NCBI RefSeq assembly: GCF_018598225.1
Contig: NZ_JAHESF010000033.1
Coordinates: forward strand, 16,294 to 80,293
Origin: Chryseosolibacter histidinae
Lineage (GTDB): Bacteria > Bacteroidota > Bacteroidia > Cytophagales > Cyclobacteriaceae
Direction of reading: 5' to 3'
DNA length: 64,000 nt
Shown: one piece after another, positions 26,901 to 34,996 of the stretch
Position numbering within the stretch: position 1 is the first letter of the stretch
Layout of the letters: each line of letters opens with the position of its first letter
Program-made: the position numbers and the translations under genes
The notes under the pieces: generated by a model
The model's database searches: none
Seen by the model: only the letters and a program-made list of their open reading frames with translations
What the model was told of the DNA's origin: nothing

Positions 26901-27387
26901 GATGCAGCAGCAACTGAACCAGAAGATCCAGGAGTTAAAGAATAGTGGAAAGAGCGGACGTCAGCTTTCAGAGGAATTAGCAGAGATGGCCGCTGAACAG
27001 GAGCGGATCAGAAGGGCGCTGCAGGAGATGCAGGAGAAGATGAAGAATGAAGGACAGATGCCGGGAGGAGATCTCCCTTCCAAGATGGAACAGACTGAAA
27101 TGGAGCTGGTGAATAAGCAGATCACAGAGCAGATGATCAAAAGGCAGAAGGAGATCATGACCCGGCTCCTTGAAACGGAGAAGTCGATGAGGGAGCAAGA
27201 CATGGATGATGAGCGCAAAGGCGAGACTGCCAAGGATTATGAAAAAGAAATACCCAAGGCCTTTGAAGAATATTTGCGGCTCAAAGAAAAAGAAGTAGAA
27301 TTGCTGAAAACCGTTCCGCCTAAGCTTTACCCTTATTATAAGAAAGAGGTAAGTGAATATTTTAAGAGAATGGGTAACAATGAATAA
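23929..27387 (+). CDS. DUF4175 family large membrane/coiled-coil protein
   Basis: 1152 residues. Three membrane helices in the first fifth (about 23-45, 56-75, 153-170), then a beta-rich region (about 190-490) with FTVELEYPRYILRKNE and Ig-like character. A very long charged coiled-coil/low-complexity region rich in E, K, D, Q and M (about 505-960) follows, then a helical C-terminus ending in LLKTVPPKLYPYYKKEVSEYF. This architecture is the DUF4175 family common in Bacteroidota; the function is unknown, and a scaffold or large periplasmic/cell-surface role is a guess. First gene of a tightly spaced six-gene (+) operon; its stop overlaps the next start. Long antisense frames inside it reflect the biased codon use. 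Confidence 0.85.
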   Translation: MSDGVGHIHEKIRSFQRKYYLNIFIRGVILTLAVLVGYFVLASLLEHALWLGQWSRLLIFITFFGVAGFCAFRFLNQPFRWWLAKRGLNDEEAARIIGAAMPSVKDRLVNLIQLESAGKDSGLAYASIRQKSEEFQPLAFDTVVDLRQNRKYLKYLAIPVGIVLIILLINQNILFQSTNRIVHFNREYSPEAPFTFAIGNKSLTAFYNEDFTIELELKGEAIPPSAYIVSKNQRFKMESLGGGKFQYTIERIQQPMDFQVEAAGFFSEAYEVELVSRPEVTQFTVELEYPRYILRKNEKIVNAGNLEVPEGTVVRWKLMTSNAEKANITFASDNQPNDFQGIDNQTFSYSKKFGEPDQYEIALENNRSRNKEKIAYRVDVVKDQYPQIVVNNFKDSVLYKRVILGGMIGDDYGVTQLSLNFRIRNEDQKEILKREVKIPISRNQLQQSFFYNWSIDSLKLSPGDQLEYYLQVWDNDGVNGRKSTRSASYTFLVPTEDNLIAEISRSQSQTQSQIDKSVDKATRLQDQIEQANQKLKGKQNLDWQDKKMLEDIIQQKTGLDQMVEQLKEQNKLLEDKKDAFTEQDERIKEKAEQIKKLMDELLDEETKKLFEELKKLLNENTDVSQIQKLLDKLNQNTNNLEKELERTLELFKQLQYDFKLDQTIQDLKKQIEEQKELLEKTESLEKEQKSGKDQKDDKKNSKGDKDKQGDESKGGDKDQKAGEENSDNKDQKDQKGGDEDSQNTDSQELAKDQEKLMEEFKETTEKIKELEKLGDELDKKDELPGEQDSKEVQDQQQQSKEMLQQKQPSKSKQPQKKAMEQMQQMQQQMEGMQSSMMMEMDMQNLESLRQILHGLVKLSFDQEGLMKEFNELQQNDPRFNTLAQLQLKLKDDAKVLEDSLLALGKKDPMMGSFITKEIGELNNHLDKVIESNRERRRPQASSEMQMTMTSINNLALMLDDHFDMMMQMMANAQPSMKKSNQKKGQKPSLSQMQQQLNQKIQELKNSGKSGRQLSEELAEMAAEQERIRRALQEMQEKMKNEGQMPGGDLPSKMEQTEMELVNKQITEQMIKRQKEIMTRLLETEKSMREQDMDDERKGETAKDYEKEIPKAFEEYLRLKEKEVELLKTVPPKLYPYYKKEVSEYFKRMGNNE

Positions 27388-27805
27388 CAGTGCATTCATG
27401 ATAAATACGATCAGCATCCAGGTTCCTTCAATGACAGAGAATATCAGAATGATTGAGAGCTTCATTGACAACGCTAAGGACAAGTTCCACCTGGACGATG
27501 ACATCTATGGCAATATTATGATTGCCGTTACAGAGGCGGTGAACAATGCCATCAAACATGGCAACAATAACAACAAGTCTAAGAACGTGCACCTGAGCCT
27601 TTCCCTGCAAGACAGCCTTTTGAAGTTCACTGTTAAGGATGAAGGCTCAGGCTTCAACTACGATAACCTCCCTGATCCTACTGCCCCTGAGAATCTGGAG
27701 AAGCCCGGCGGCAGAGGCATCTTCCTCATGAAACACCTTTCTGACGAAGTGGAATTCAAAGACAATGGCCGGATCGTAGAGCTCAGCTTTTACATGAACG
27801 CCTGA
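27380..27805 (+). CDS. RsbW/SpoIIAB-like HATPase (anti-sigma/serine kinase family)
   Basis: 141 residues from the ATG at 27380, overlapping the DUF4175 stop by 8 bases. GHKL ATP-binding features: N-box E52-A-V-N-N-A-I-K-H60, D87-E-G-S-G-F as the G1 box, and GGRGIFLMKHLSD as the G2 box. The small size without a histidine-phosphorylation domain matches RsbW-type kinases, which phosphorylate an STAS anti-anti-sigma or regulate a sigma factor. No STAS or sigma partner is adjacent. It overlaps ybeY by one base. Confidence 0.88.
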   Translation: MNNSAFMINTISIQVPSMTENIRMIESFIDNAKDKFHLDDDIYGNIMIAVTEAVNNAIKHGNNNNKSKNVHLSLSLQDSLLKFTVKDEGSGFNYDNLPDPTAPENLEKPGGRGIFLMKHLSDEVEFKDNGRIVELSFYMNA

Positions 27806-28224
27806 TGGCCTCCATTAACTTCTTTTCTCAGTTAGATTACTTTAAGTTTCCCCAACCCCGTAAAACCTCCGCCTGGATCCAGGCCGCAATCAAAAAAGAG
27901 AAGCGAAAGCTCCGACAGCTGAACTTTATCTTCTGCTCTGACGAAGATCTGCTCAAGATTAACCTACAATACCTTAACCATAAGACATACACTGATATCA
28001 TCACCTTCGACAACAGCGATGTGAAGGGAGAGCTTGAGGGTGACATCTTCATTAGCGTGGATAGGGTAAAAGAGAACGCGGACAATCTGGAGTTGCCGTT
28101 CAAAGATGAGCTCCACCGGGTGGTGATCCACGGGGTTCTCCATCTCATTGGCTATTCCGACAAGACTTCTGCCAAGAAAAAGGAGATGCGCAAAAAAGAA
28201 GATGCTTATCTATCTTTGCGTTAG
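27805..28224 (+). CDS. ybeY: Endoribonuclease YbeY
   Basis: 139 residues. A metal-dependent RNase used in 16S rRNA 3' maturation and ribosome quality control. The signature appears as H109-G-V-L-H113-L-I-G-Y-S-D119. The usual third zinc histidine (HGxLHLxGYDH) is replaced by aspartate, which I recall as common in Bacteroidota YbeY. Start and stop overlap with the upstream gene (TGATGG), so it belongs to the same operon. The C-terminal tail KKKEMRKKEDAYLS is typical. Confidence 0.93.
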   Translation: MASINFFSQLDYFKFPQPRKTSAWIQAAIKKEKRKLRQLNFIFCSDEDLLKINLQYLNHKTYTDIITFDNSDVKGELEGDIFISVDRVKENADNLELPFKDELHRVVIHGVLHLIGYSDKTSAKKKEMRKKEDAYLSLR

Positions 28225-28249
28225 AATCGAATGATTTGCTCCACGACAG

Positions 28250-28265
28250 TGTTCCACGTGAAACC
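28250..28265. other. parS-like site 1
   Basis: TGTTCCACGTGAAACC matches the ParB-binding consensus TGTTTCACGTGAAACA at 14 of 16 positions, with the central CACGTG intact. It lies in the gap between ybeY and mnmG. Confidence 0.6.
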
Positions 28266-28289
28266 AATTGTGGAGTTGTGGAAGGATTT

Positions 28290-28298
28290 TGTGGACAA
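28290..28298 (-). other. DnaA-box-like nonamer
   Basis: TGTGGACAA is the reverse of TTGTCCACA, one mismatch from the DnaA box TTATCCACA. It lies between the two parS-like sites, with two more partial TGTGGA words at 28270-28283. Confidence 0.35.
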
Positions 28299-28302
28299 GT
28301 TT

Positions 28303-28318
28303 CGTTCCACGTGAAACG
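28303..28318. other. parS-like site 2
   Basis: CGTTCCACGTGAAACG shares the 14-base core GTTCCACGTGAAAC with site 1 (13 of 16 to the consensus). It lies 30 bases before the mnmG start. Confidence 0.55.
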
Positions 28319-28347
28319 TTTATCGAATAAGGTCAATTCCAATACAG

Positions 28348-30210
28348 ATGTTTAGAGAATATGATGTAATAGTTGTTGGTGCCGGTCATGCCGGCTGTGA
28401 GGCGGCAGCTGCAGCGGCTGCTATGGGGTCAAAAGTGCTGCTGGTTACTATGAACATGAACACCATTGCGCAGATGTCGTGCAATCCAGCAATGGGAGGG
28501 GTAGCCAAGGGCCAAATCGTCCGGGAGATAGACGCTCTGGGTGGAATGTCTGGAATCATCTCAGATAAGTCCATGATCCAATTTAGAATGCTCAATATGT
28601 CCAAGGGCCCAGCCATGTGGAGCCCCAGAACCCAGAACGATCGCATGAGATTCTCCGAAGAATGGCGCCTAGCCCTGGAACAAACTCCCAACGTAGACTT
28701 CTGGCAGGAAATGGCCAAAGAGATCATAGTGAAAGACGGCAGGGCGGTAGGCATCGTCACAAGCCTGGGCATTGAGATCAAATCCAAAGCGGTGGTACTA
28801 ACCAACGGCACATTCCTCAACGGAAAGATCCATATAGGCGACAAGAACTTCGGAGGAGGGCGTGCAGCTGAAAGATCAGCTACTGGTATAACGGAACAGC
28901 TGGTAAGCTTGGGGTTTGAATCCGGAAGAATGAAAACAGGCACACCACCCAGGATTGATGGCAGAAGCCTTGACTATTCTAAAATGGAAGAACAGAAAGG
29001 AGACGAGAATCCCTCCAAATTCTCCTTCACTGACACAAGGCCCTTAGACAAACAAGTAAGCTGCTGGATCACCTATACCAACGATGATGTACATGGCGAG
29101 CTTCAGAAGGGCTTCGACAGGTCGCCCATGTTCCAGGGACGCATCAAAGGCCTTGGCCCCCGGTACTGCCCCTCTATAGAAGACAAGATCAACCGGTTTG
29201 CCGAAAGAGACCGCCACCAGATCTTTGTAGAGCCCGAAGGATGGAATACCATAGAGATCTACGTGAATGGGTTCTCAACCTCACTGCCTGAGGATGTTCA
29301 ATATAAAGCCCTGACCAAAATACCAGGATTTGAGAACGCCAAGATGTTCCGCCCCGGATATGCTATCGAATACGACTTCTTTCCCCCAACGCAGCTTAAG
29401 CTTTCCCTGGAAACTCAAGTAATAGAAAACCTGTACTTCGCAGGGCAGATCAATGGCACTACAGGTTATGAAGAAGCAGCCTGCCAGGGACTGATGGCCG
29501 GCATCAACGCTCATAACAAAGTACACGATAAAGAACCTTTCATCCTGAAACGCTCCGAAGCCTATATCGGCGTACTCATTGACGACCTGGTCAACAAAGG
29601 CACCCAGGAGCCCTATCGGATGTTTACATCACGGGCTGAATACAGGATTCTACTCCGCCAGGACAATGCCGACCTGCGTCTGACCGAGCTCGGCCATAAG
29701 CTTGGACTAGCCAGCGATGAGAGAATGAAAAAGCTAGTCGATAAGAAAGCGGATATCGAATCACTCATTCAGGAGCTCAAAAAGTTCAAGGCAGAACCTT
29801 CTGTGGTGAACGAAGATCTTTCAACCCTCAACACGGCCACCATCCGCGAGAAAATCCCCGTTATCAATCTTCTCAGGAGGCCGCACCTTGGAATGAAGGA
29901 AATCAAATCAATCGATCAGCAACTTGAAAAATTGATCGGCAAATATTCCCCGGAAGTTCAGGAACAGGCCGAAGTACACATTAAATACGAAGCTTATATA
30001 GACCGTGAACAGAAGCTGGCTGAAAAGATCGGATCGCTTGAAACATTCAAGATCAAATCAGACTTTGACTACGACAGGGTAAAAGCTCTCTCATCCGAAG
30101 CACGAGAAAAACTGAAACGCATCAAACCTGAAACCATTGGTCAGGCTTCACGCATCAGTGGTGTTTCACCTTCAGACATTTCTGTGCTTACTATCTATCT
30201 CGGCAAATAA
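28348..30210 (+). CDS. mnmG: tRNA uridine-5-carboxymethylaminomethyl modification enzyme MnmG (GidA)
   Basis: 620 residues, full length. With MnmE it installs the carboxymethylaminomethyl group on wobble U34 of certain tRNAs, using FAD, NADH and a methylene-folate. FAD-binding motif VIVVGAGHAGCEAA near the N-terminus, then CNPAMGGVAKGQIVREIDALGG, GTFLNGKIHIG, the family cysteine region around CGQ/FAGQINGTTGYEEAA, and the C-terminal tRNA-binding part beginning GTQEPYRMFTSRAEYR. It overlaps the following methyltransferase gene by one base. Preceded by two parS-like sites; in many bacteria gidA sits near the origin. Confidence 0.97.
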   Translation: MFREYDVIVVGAGHAGCEAAAAAAAMGSKVLLVTMNMNTIAQMSCNPAMGGVAKGQIVREIDALGGMSGIISDKSMIQFRMLNMSKGPAMWSPRTQNDRMRFSEEWRLALEQTPNVDFWQEMAKEIIVKDGRAVGIVTSLGIEIKSKAVVLTNGTFLNGKIHIGDKNFGGGRAAERSATGITEQLVSLGFESGRMKTGTPPRIDGRSLDYSKMEEQKGDENPSKFSFTDTRPLDKQVSCWITYTNDDVHGELQKGFDRSPMFQGRIKGLGPRYCPSIEDKINRFAERDRHQIFVEPEGWNTIEIYVNGFSTSLPEDVQYKALTKIPGFENAKMFRPGYAIEYDFFPPTQLKLSLETQVIENLYFAGQINGTTGYEEAACQGLMAGINAHNKVHDKEPFILKRSEAYIGVLIDDLVNKGTQEPYRMFTSRAEYRILLRQDNADLRLTELGHKLGLASDERMKKLVDKKADIESLIQELKKFKAEPSVVNEDLSTLNTATIREKIPVINLLRRPHLGMKEIKSIDQQLEKLIGKYSPEVQEQAEVHIKYEAYIDREQKLAEKIGSLETFKIKSDFDYDRVKALSSEAREKLKRIKPETIGQASRISGVSPSDISVLTIYLGK

Positions 30211-31097
30211 TGATCGCAGTTAACCAGTGTCCGGTATGTGAGGGCAAAGTGTTCCGCCCATACCTCAAGTGTAAGGACCATACTGTTTCACATGAAACAT
30301 TTCAACTGATCAAATGCGAAAACTGTAAACTGGTGATCACTTCACCACGGCCAACCAATGAAGCACTGGGCCGCTACTATTTATCAGACGATTACGTATC
30401 GCACGCAAAAAAATCCAAAGGTTTGTTTGATAAAGTCTACAAGACAAGTAGACTTTATACCCTAAGATGGAAGCTGAATCTTGTAAAAGAGAATCTCCGA
30501 TCGAAAGGCAACTCAAGCACCATTCTCGACTTCGGGTGCGGCACTGGAGAGTTTCTGCAGACATGCAAACAAAATGGGTTTGTCACTACTGGGGTAGAAC
30601 CTTCCGACATCGCCCGGGCGCACGCAGCCGAGCTCACCGCCGGCAAAGTTCACAGCACCCTGGAAGAAGTTGAAGGAAGCTTCCAGGTGATCACGCTCTG
30701 GCATGTGCTTGAGCACGTACCCGATCTCAATCAGAAGATCGAACAGCTCAAGAGCAAACTGGAAAAAGATGGCATAATGTTTATTGCTGTACCGAACCAT
30801 CAAAGTTATGATGCTCGCACTTATCAGGAACGTTGGGCTGGTTACGATGTACCGCGCCACCTTTGGCATTTCAGCGAACCAACCATGAGCCAACTATTAA
30901 AGAAGCACGGCCTCACCCTGGAAAAAATAATTCCGATGAAGCTAGATGCGTTCTACGTGAGCATGTTGAGCGAAAAACACAGCAGCGGCAGAAGCTCCAT
31001 CGGTGGATTCATACAAGGATTTGTGAATGGATTCCGATCGAACGCTTTGGCTAAACCCAATGAATACTCAAGTCTGATCTACCTGGTACGTAAATGA
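30210..31097 (+). CDS. Class I SAM-dependent methyltransferase with N-terminal zinc ribbon
   Basis: 295 residues. The N-terminus has two cysteine pairs, CPVC (about 8-11) and CENC (about 36-39), as in the zinc-ribbon of C-methyltransferase-type proteins. The SAM motif is ILDFGCGTGEFLQ (about 107-119), followed by GVEPSDIA and TLWHVLEHVPD, the Methyltransf_12-like pattern. The substrate is unknown; sugar or lipid methylation is typical for this architecture. It is coupled to mnmG (1-base overlap) and to the next lipoprotein gene (4-base overlap). A parS-like sequence lies inside its 5' coding region. Confidence 0.85.
   Translation: MIAVNQCPVCEGKVFRPYLKCKDHTVSHETFQLIKCENCKLVITSPRPTNEALGRYYLSDDYVSHAKKSKGLFDKVYKTSRLYTLRWKLNLVKENLRSKGNSSTILDFGCGTGEFLQTCKQNGFVTTGVEPSDIARAHAAELTAGKVHSTLEEVEGSFQVITLWHVLEHVPDLNQKIEQLKSKLEKDGIMFIAVPNHQSYDARTYQERWAGYDVPRHLWHFSEPTMSQLLKKHGLTLEKIIPMKLDAFYVSMLSEKHSSGRSSIGGFIQGFVNGFRSNALAKPNEYSSLIYLVRK
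30284..30299. other. parS-like site 3 (inside methyltransferase gene)
   Basis: TGTTTCACATGAAACA matches the parS consensus at 15 of 16 positions; the centre reads CACATG instead of CACGTG. It encodes codons for V-S-H-E-T in the zinc-ribbon region. Confidence 0.6.
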
Positions 31098-32794
31098 ATT
31101 TAAAAAAGAATCTTCACTGGCCCATCTACTTTCTCTTTGTACTCTCGTGCGCAAAACAAACCTCACCCACCGGAGGGCCTAAAGACACCATACCACCCAG
31201 GCTCGTCAACGCGAACCCACAAAACGAAGCCATTAATTTCAAAGGCCGGAGCATCGAGCTTGAGTTCACAGAAATGGTAGCGGCCAACAATCCCAAGGAG
31301 CAACTCATCATCACGCCGTCCATGGGAAAAGACTTCGAAGTGAAGGCGAAAAAGAACTCCATCATCGTATCCTTCGAGAAAGACTTCCAAGACAGCACCA
31401 CCTACACCTTTAACTTCCGCGATGCCGTTCAGGATGTCACAGAAAAAAACCCTGTCAGAAATCTGCAGCTCGCCATCAGCACCGGCAGCTACATCGACTC
31501 CCTCTCCATTCAGGGAAATGTCTATGACTTGCTCAAAGGAAAAGAGATCACCGAAGCAACGGTTGCCATCCATCCGCGCAACGACACCTTCAACATTCTC
31601 AAACATCCGGCAACCTACTTTACCAAAACAGACAAAAAGGGAAACTTTAAAATAGACCACCTTCGACCGGATGTCTATTACATCTATGCGATAGATGACA
31701 AGAACAGGAACCTCACCGCCGACAGCCGAACGGAAGCCTACGGGTTCCTCAAAGATTCTATCAACTTAGTCGAGGACACCACTCGGATCGAGATCGGCCT
31801 GATCAGGCTCGATGCCCGGCCTCTGAAACTTACCAGCGCCAGACCTTACAATACCTACTTCAATATCCGCGCTACAAAGAATCTCAAGACATTCTCACTG
31901 AAGGCTATTGACACTACACTATTACTATATTCCTTTGGTGAAGATCAGGCCAACATAAAACTCTACAACACTTTCGCAGATCGTGACAGTCTTGCCGTGA
32001 ACCTTCATGCGGAAGATAGTATCGGCAACAAGCTTGACACGTTACTCTATGCCAAGATCTCAGAGAGAGAGGTAACCCCCGAAAAGTTCGAGATCGCCTT
32101 CAAGTCAACCTCACTGCTTGCCGATAAAGGATCGCTTAAGACAGTGCTCACTTTCACCAAACCCATCACAGAGATAAATTTCGACAGCCTTTACTTCCAG
32201 GTAGACTCTGCAACGCGAATACCTTTTGTTAAAGAAGATCTTGTATGGGAACAGATGCACAATACACTAACCATTACCAAAACATTAGATAAAGCGCTCT
32301 TCGCCAAACCCAAAACTGAAACGACTGACCCTCCACAGAAACCAAAGAAACCCGAACCGACAAAAAAGGGAAATCAAAACAAGACAAATCAGATTTACCT
32401 GGGTAAAGGAAGTTTTATCAGTGTAGACGGTGATACCTCAAAGAGTACCTCCCAATCCACAAATCCATTGAGGACCGAAGACCTTGCGATGATCATCTTC
32501 CAGATCAAGACTACCCAAAAGAACTTCCTTGTCCAGCTGCTCGATAAAAACCTGAATGTTCTCAGGCAAATGGTTAACAAAACAAAGGGTCAGTTCGAAG
32601 ATCTCGAAGCCGGCGACTATATGATGCGGGTAGTAATTGACACAAACGCCAACAACGCATGGGACCCAGGAAATTATCTCAAACGACAGGAGCCTGAACG
32701 TTTGTTCTACTACAAAGATGAGAAGGGCTCGATGACCATTCCGCTGAAAACAAACTGGGAATTTGAGCTTTCCCCAATGTTGATAAACTATTGA
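31094..32794 (+). CDS. Ig-like (SbsA/Big_5-type) lipoprotein
   Basis: 566 residues. Signal peptide ending in lipobox VLSC (about residue 19), then the conserved SPTGGPKDTIPPRLVNANPQN start of a Big_5/SbsA Ig-like domain (about 28-130), a carboxypeptidase-regulatory-like beta region (about 135-210) and further beta domains with a lysine/proline-rich linker near 415-435. I recognise this as a widespread Bacteroidota family of unknown function, presumably outer-membrane or surface. It is the last gene of the (+) operon, with a 4-base overlap (ATGA) with the methyltransferase. No terminator hairpin follows; the origin-like gap starts inside its last codons. Confidence 0.85.
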   Translation: MNLKKNLHWPIYFLFVLSCAKQTSPTGGPKDTIPPRLVNANPQNEAINFKGRSIELEFTEMVAANNPKEQLIITPSMGKDFEVKAKKNSIIVSFEKDFQDSTTYTFNFRDAVQDVTEKNPVRNLQLAISTGSYIDSLSIQGNVYDLLKGKEITEATVAIHPRNDTFNILKHPATYFTKTDKKGNFKIDHLRPDVYYIYAIDDKNRNLTADSRTEAYGFLKDSINLVEDTTRIEIGLIRLDARPLKLTSARPYNTYFNIRATKNLKTFSLKAIDTTLLLYSFGEDQANIKLYNTFADRDSLAVNLHAEDSIGNKLDTLLYAKISEREVTPEKFEIAFKSTSLLADKGSLKTVLTFTKPITEINFDSLYFQVDSATRIPFVKEDLVWEQMHNTLTITKTLDKALFAKPKTETTDPPQKPKKPEPTKKGNQNKTNQIYLGKGSFISVDGDTSKSTSQSTNPLRTEDLAMIIFQIKTTQKNFLVQLLDKNLNVLRQMVNKTKGQFEDLEAGDYMMRVVIDTNANNAWDPGNYLKRQEPERLFYYKDEKGSMTIPLKTNWEFELSPMLINY

Positions 32795-33101
32795 AACCTA
32801 TGTTGACAACTTTCAGAAAGGAATCTAAATTCTGTGTACAACGTTAAAACCAAGAACTGACAACGCCTGATGTGTACAGGTAAGCCTTTATCAACAGTTG
32901 CTAACATCCGGAAATACCCACACCAGATCTATGCACACAAAAAAAACATGTTGATAAAAGGATAAACGGCTGAACATTAAGTATTTGATTTCTTATTTTA
33001 GCTAACATCAAATCCACAAGGCCCGGGAACGCTTATTTATCAACTTTTCAACATGGCTTATTATATCTATTATATATATAATTTAATACTAATAATAAGA
33101 A
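32778..33101. other. Candidate chromosomal replication origin (oriC)
   Basis: A gap of 258 bp without genes (32795-33052), plus its edges, holds DnaA-box-like nonamers TTATCAACA on both strands: 32778-32786 (-), 32888-32896 (+), 32949-32957 (-), and TTATCAACT at 33037-33045 (+). Weaker relatives are TGTTGACAA at 32801, TGTGTACAA at 32833 and ATACCCACA near 32917. It is followed at 33059-33099 by about 41 bases with only two or three G/C, suitable as an unwinding element. Three parS-like sites lie 2.5-4.8 kb to the left around mnmG. The G/C skew of same-strand genes reverses here (see findings). Confidence 0.65.
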
Positions 33102-34945
33102 AGGCAGTTTTCTTAATTCCTTTCCTGCTCACCTCCCTGGTGCTCTCGGCACAGAACCACAGTGAGATCCAGCTCGCCAATGAATACCTTCTGAAGGGTG
33201 ACAAGAAGAAGGCGGTTGAGCTGTACAAGGATCTTAGTAAAAGTGATGCCAACGTTCCGCTGATCCACAACAATTATATCAACCTGTTGCTGGACCTGGG
33301 CGGCTACGAAGAAGCTCACGCTTACCTGAAAAAAATTCTGCGCCGCGATCCGGAGAACATGCAATACAAGCTCGATGTTGGTTTGGTGTATGTGCGCTCC
33401 GGCGACCTGAGCAAAGCGGACCGTTACCTGCGCGATATTATCGGTGAGGTAAAGTCCAATGTGCAGCTTTCAAAAATGATGTCGGATTACCTGGCTGCAC
33501 GTTCACTGACGGAATACTCTATCCTGACCTTGAATGAATCCCGCAGCTTTTTGGGAAACCCGTACCTGTTTTGCCTCGACCTGGCCATGCTTTATCGCAT
33601 CCAGGGCCAGCAGGATAAAATGGTTCAGGAATACCTCAGCTATGTAACCCAGAGTTCGGCCAACATCCAGTACGTAAAAAATGTGATGCAGGCGCTGCTG
33701 ACCAAGCCCGAGGAGCTGGAGAGCCTGGAGCGGCTCTTGTACGACAAAGTGCAGAAAAATCCGGATGTGGAAGTTTATTCAGATCTGCTGATCTGGGTCA
33801 CAATGCAGCAGAAAAACTTCTACGCTTCATTTATCCAAGCAAGGGCTTATGACAAGCGTTACAAAAAGGAGGGGGAAAAGTCCATGGAGGTGGCGAAAGT
33901 CGCTCTAGACAACGAGGATTACGAAAACGCGTCAAAAATTTACCGGTATGTGATCCGGGAGTACTCCGGCACGTCAAATCACCTGCTGGCGAGGCTCGGT
34001 CTGATCCGGACCAGGGAAGCCCGGGTAAAAGGAAGCTTCCCGGTAAACGTCGATTCTGTAAAAACGCTGATCGACGACTACCACAAATTCATTGAAAAAT
34101 ATCCGGACAACGCCAATTCGCTGGAAGCCACCCGGAACGAGGCGCTGCTGTTTGCCAATTTCCTTGATCAGAAAGATTCCTCGATCCAGATCCTGAACAA
34201 ACTTATCCTCAATCCGCGGGCGTCACTTTACCTGAAATCGAAAGCCAAGCTCGACCTGGGTGATATTTACCTCATCAAAGGCGAACCGTGGGAATCGACA
34301 CTCTTGTACTCCCAGGTTGAAAAAACGCAAAAAGAAAACCCGGTGGGCTACGAAGCGAAATTGAAAAACGCCAAATTATCATATTACAAGGGCGATTTCC
34401 GGCTTTCGCAAGAGCACCTGGACATTCTCAAAGAAGCTACAACCCGCGAGATCGCCAATGACGCCATGGAGCTGAGCATGCGCATCAAAGAAAACATCGC
34501 CTTCGATTCTGTGGGCGAAGCGCTGAAGCAGTATGCGGCCGTAGAGCTGCTGTTGTATCAGAACAAACAAAACGAAGCGTTGGAAAAAATAAAAAATCTG
34601 AAACAGGGCTCCGTAGGCACGGTAACTTTTTCAAACCAGACCATCCTCGACGATGTGTATTGGCTGGAAGCGAATATGCGCATGAAACGCGGCGAATTTG
34701 ACGAGGCGATCGGCCTGCTGCAAAAAATTTTAACGGAATACCCTGACGACGTGCTGAGTGACGACGCTTACTTTCTTCAGGCCGAGATCTACGAGCGTCA
34801 GCTTAAAAACAAGGCAAAGGCTATGGAGATCTATCGCGAATTTTTGAACAAATACCCCGGAAGCGTTTTTGCGGCCGAAGCCCGGAAGCGATTCCGGACT
34901 CTTCGCGGCGATTTTTCTGGCGAACAGGAGCCGACCATCAACTGA
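33053..34945 (+). CDS. Secreted tetratricopeptide-repeat protein
   Basis: 630 residues, with a hydrophobic signal sequence ending LSAQ (about residue 34). The body is alpha-helical with TPR units: clear ones at about 36-70 (ANEYLLKGDKKKAVELYKDL), 75-135, 285-315, and near the C-terminus (MRMKRGEFDEAIGLLQKIL and AKAMEIYREFLNKYPGS). Such proteins often organise envelope complexes. The annotated ATG starts with 13 unusual A/T-only or nearly A/T-only codons (Y, I, N, L) that coincide with the candidate DNA-unwinding element. No other standard start precedes the signal peptide. A -7-like TATTTTAG lies at 32994-33001. Ends with a good terminator. Confidence 0.85.
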   Translation: MAYYIYYIYNLILIIRKAVFLIPFLLTSLVLSAQNHSEIQLANEYLLKGDKKKAVELYKDLSKSDANVPLIHNNYINLLLDLGGYEEAHAYLKKILRRDPENMQYKLDVGLVYVRSGDLSKADRYLRDIIGEVKSNVQLSKMMSDYLAARSLTEYSILTLNESRSFLGNPYLFCLDLAMLYRIQGQQDKMVQEYLSYVTQSSANIQYVKNVMQALLTKPEELESLERLLYDKVQKNPDVEVYSDLLIWVTMQQKNFYASFIQARAYDKRYKKEGEKSMEVAKVALDNEDYENASKIYRYVIREYSGTSNHLLARLGLIRTREARVKGSFPVNVDSVKTLIDDYHKFIEKYPDNANSLEATRNEALLFANFLDQKDSSIQILNKLILNPRASLYLKSKAKLDLGDIYLIKGEPWESTLLYSQVEKTQKENPVGYEAKLKNAKLSYYKGDFRLSQEHLDILKEATTREIANDAMELSMRIKENIAFDSVGEALKQYAAVELLLYQNKQNEALEKIKNLKQGSVGTVTFSNQTILDDVYWLEANMRMKRGEFDEAIGLLQKILTEYPDDVLSDDAYFLQAEIYERQLKNKAKAMEIYREFLNKYPGSVFAAEARKRFRTLRGDFSGEQEPTIN

Positions 34946-34961
34946 TTTTTCGAAAAAATTC

Positions 34962-34996
34962 AAAGTGCATTTTCAGTAACGGAAATGCACTTTTTT
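34962..34996 (+). terminator. Rho-independent terminator of the TPR gene
   Basis: AAAGTGCATTT / AAATGCACTTT, an 11-bp perfect stem with a 10-base loop and T run. The GAAATGCACTTTT word recurs at about 35109-35121 near the end of the convergent permease gene. Confidence 0.9.
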
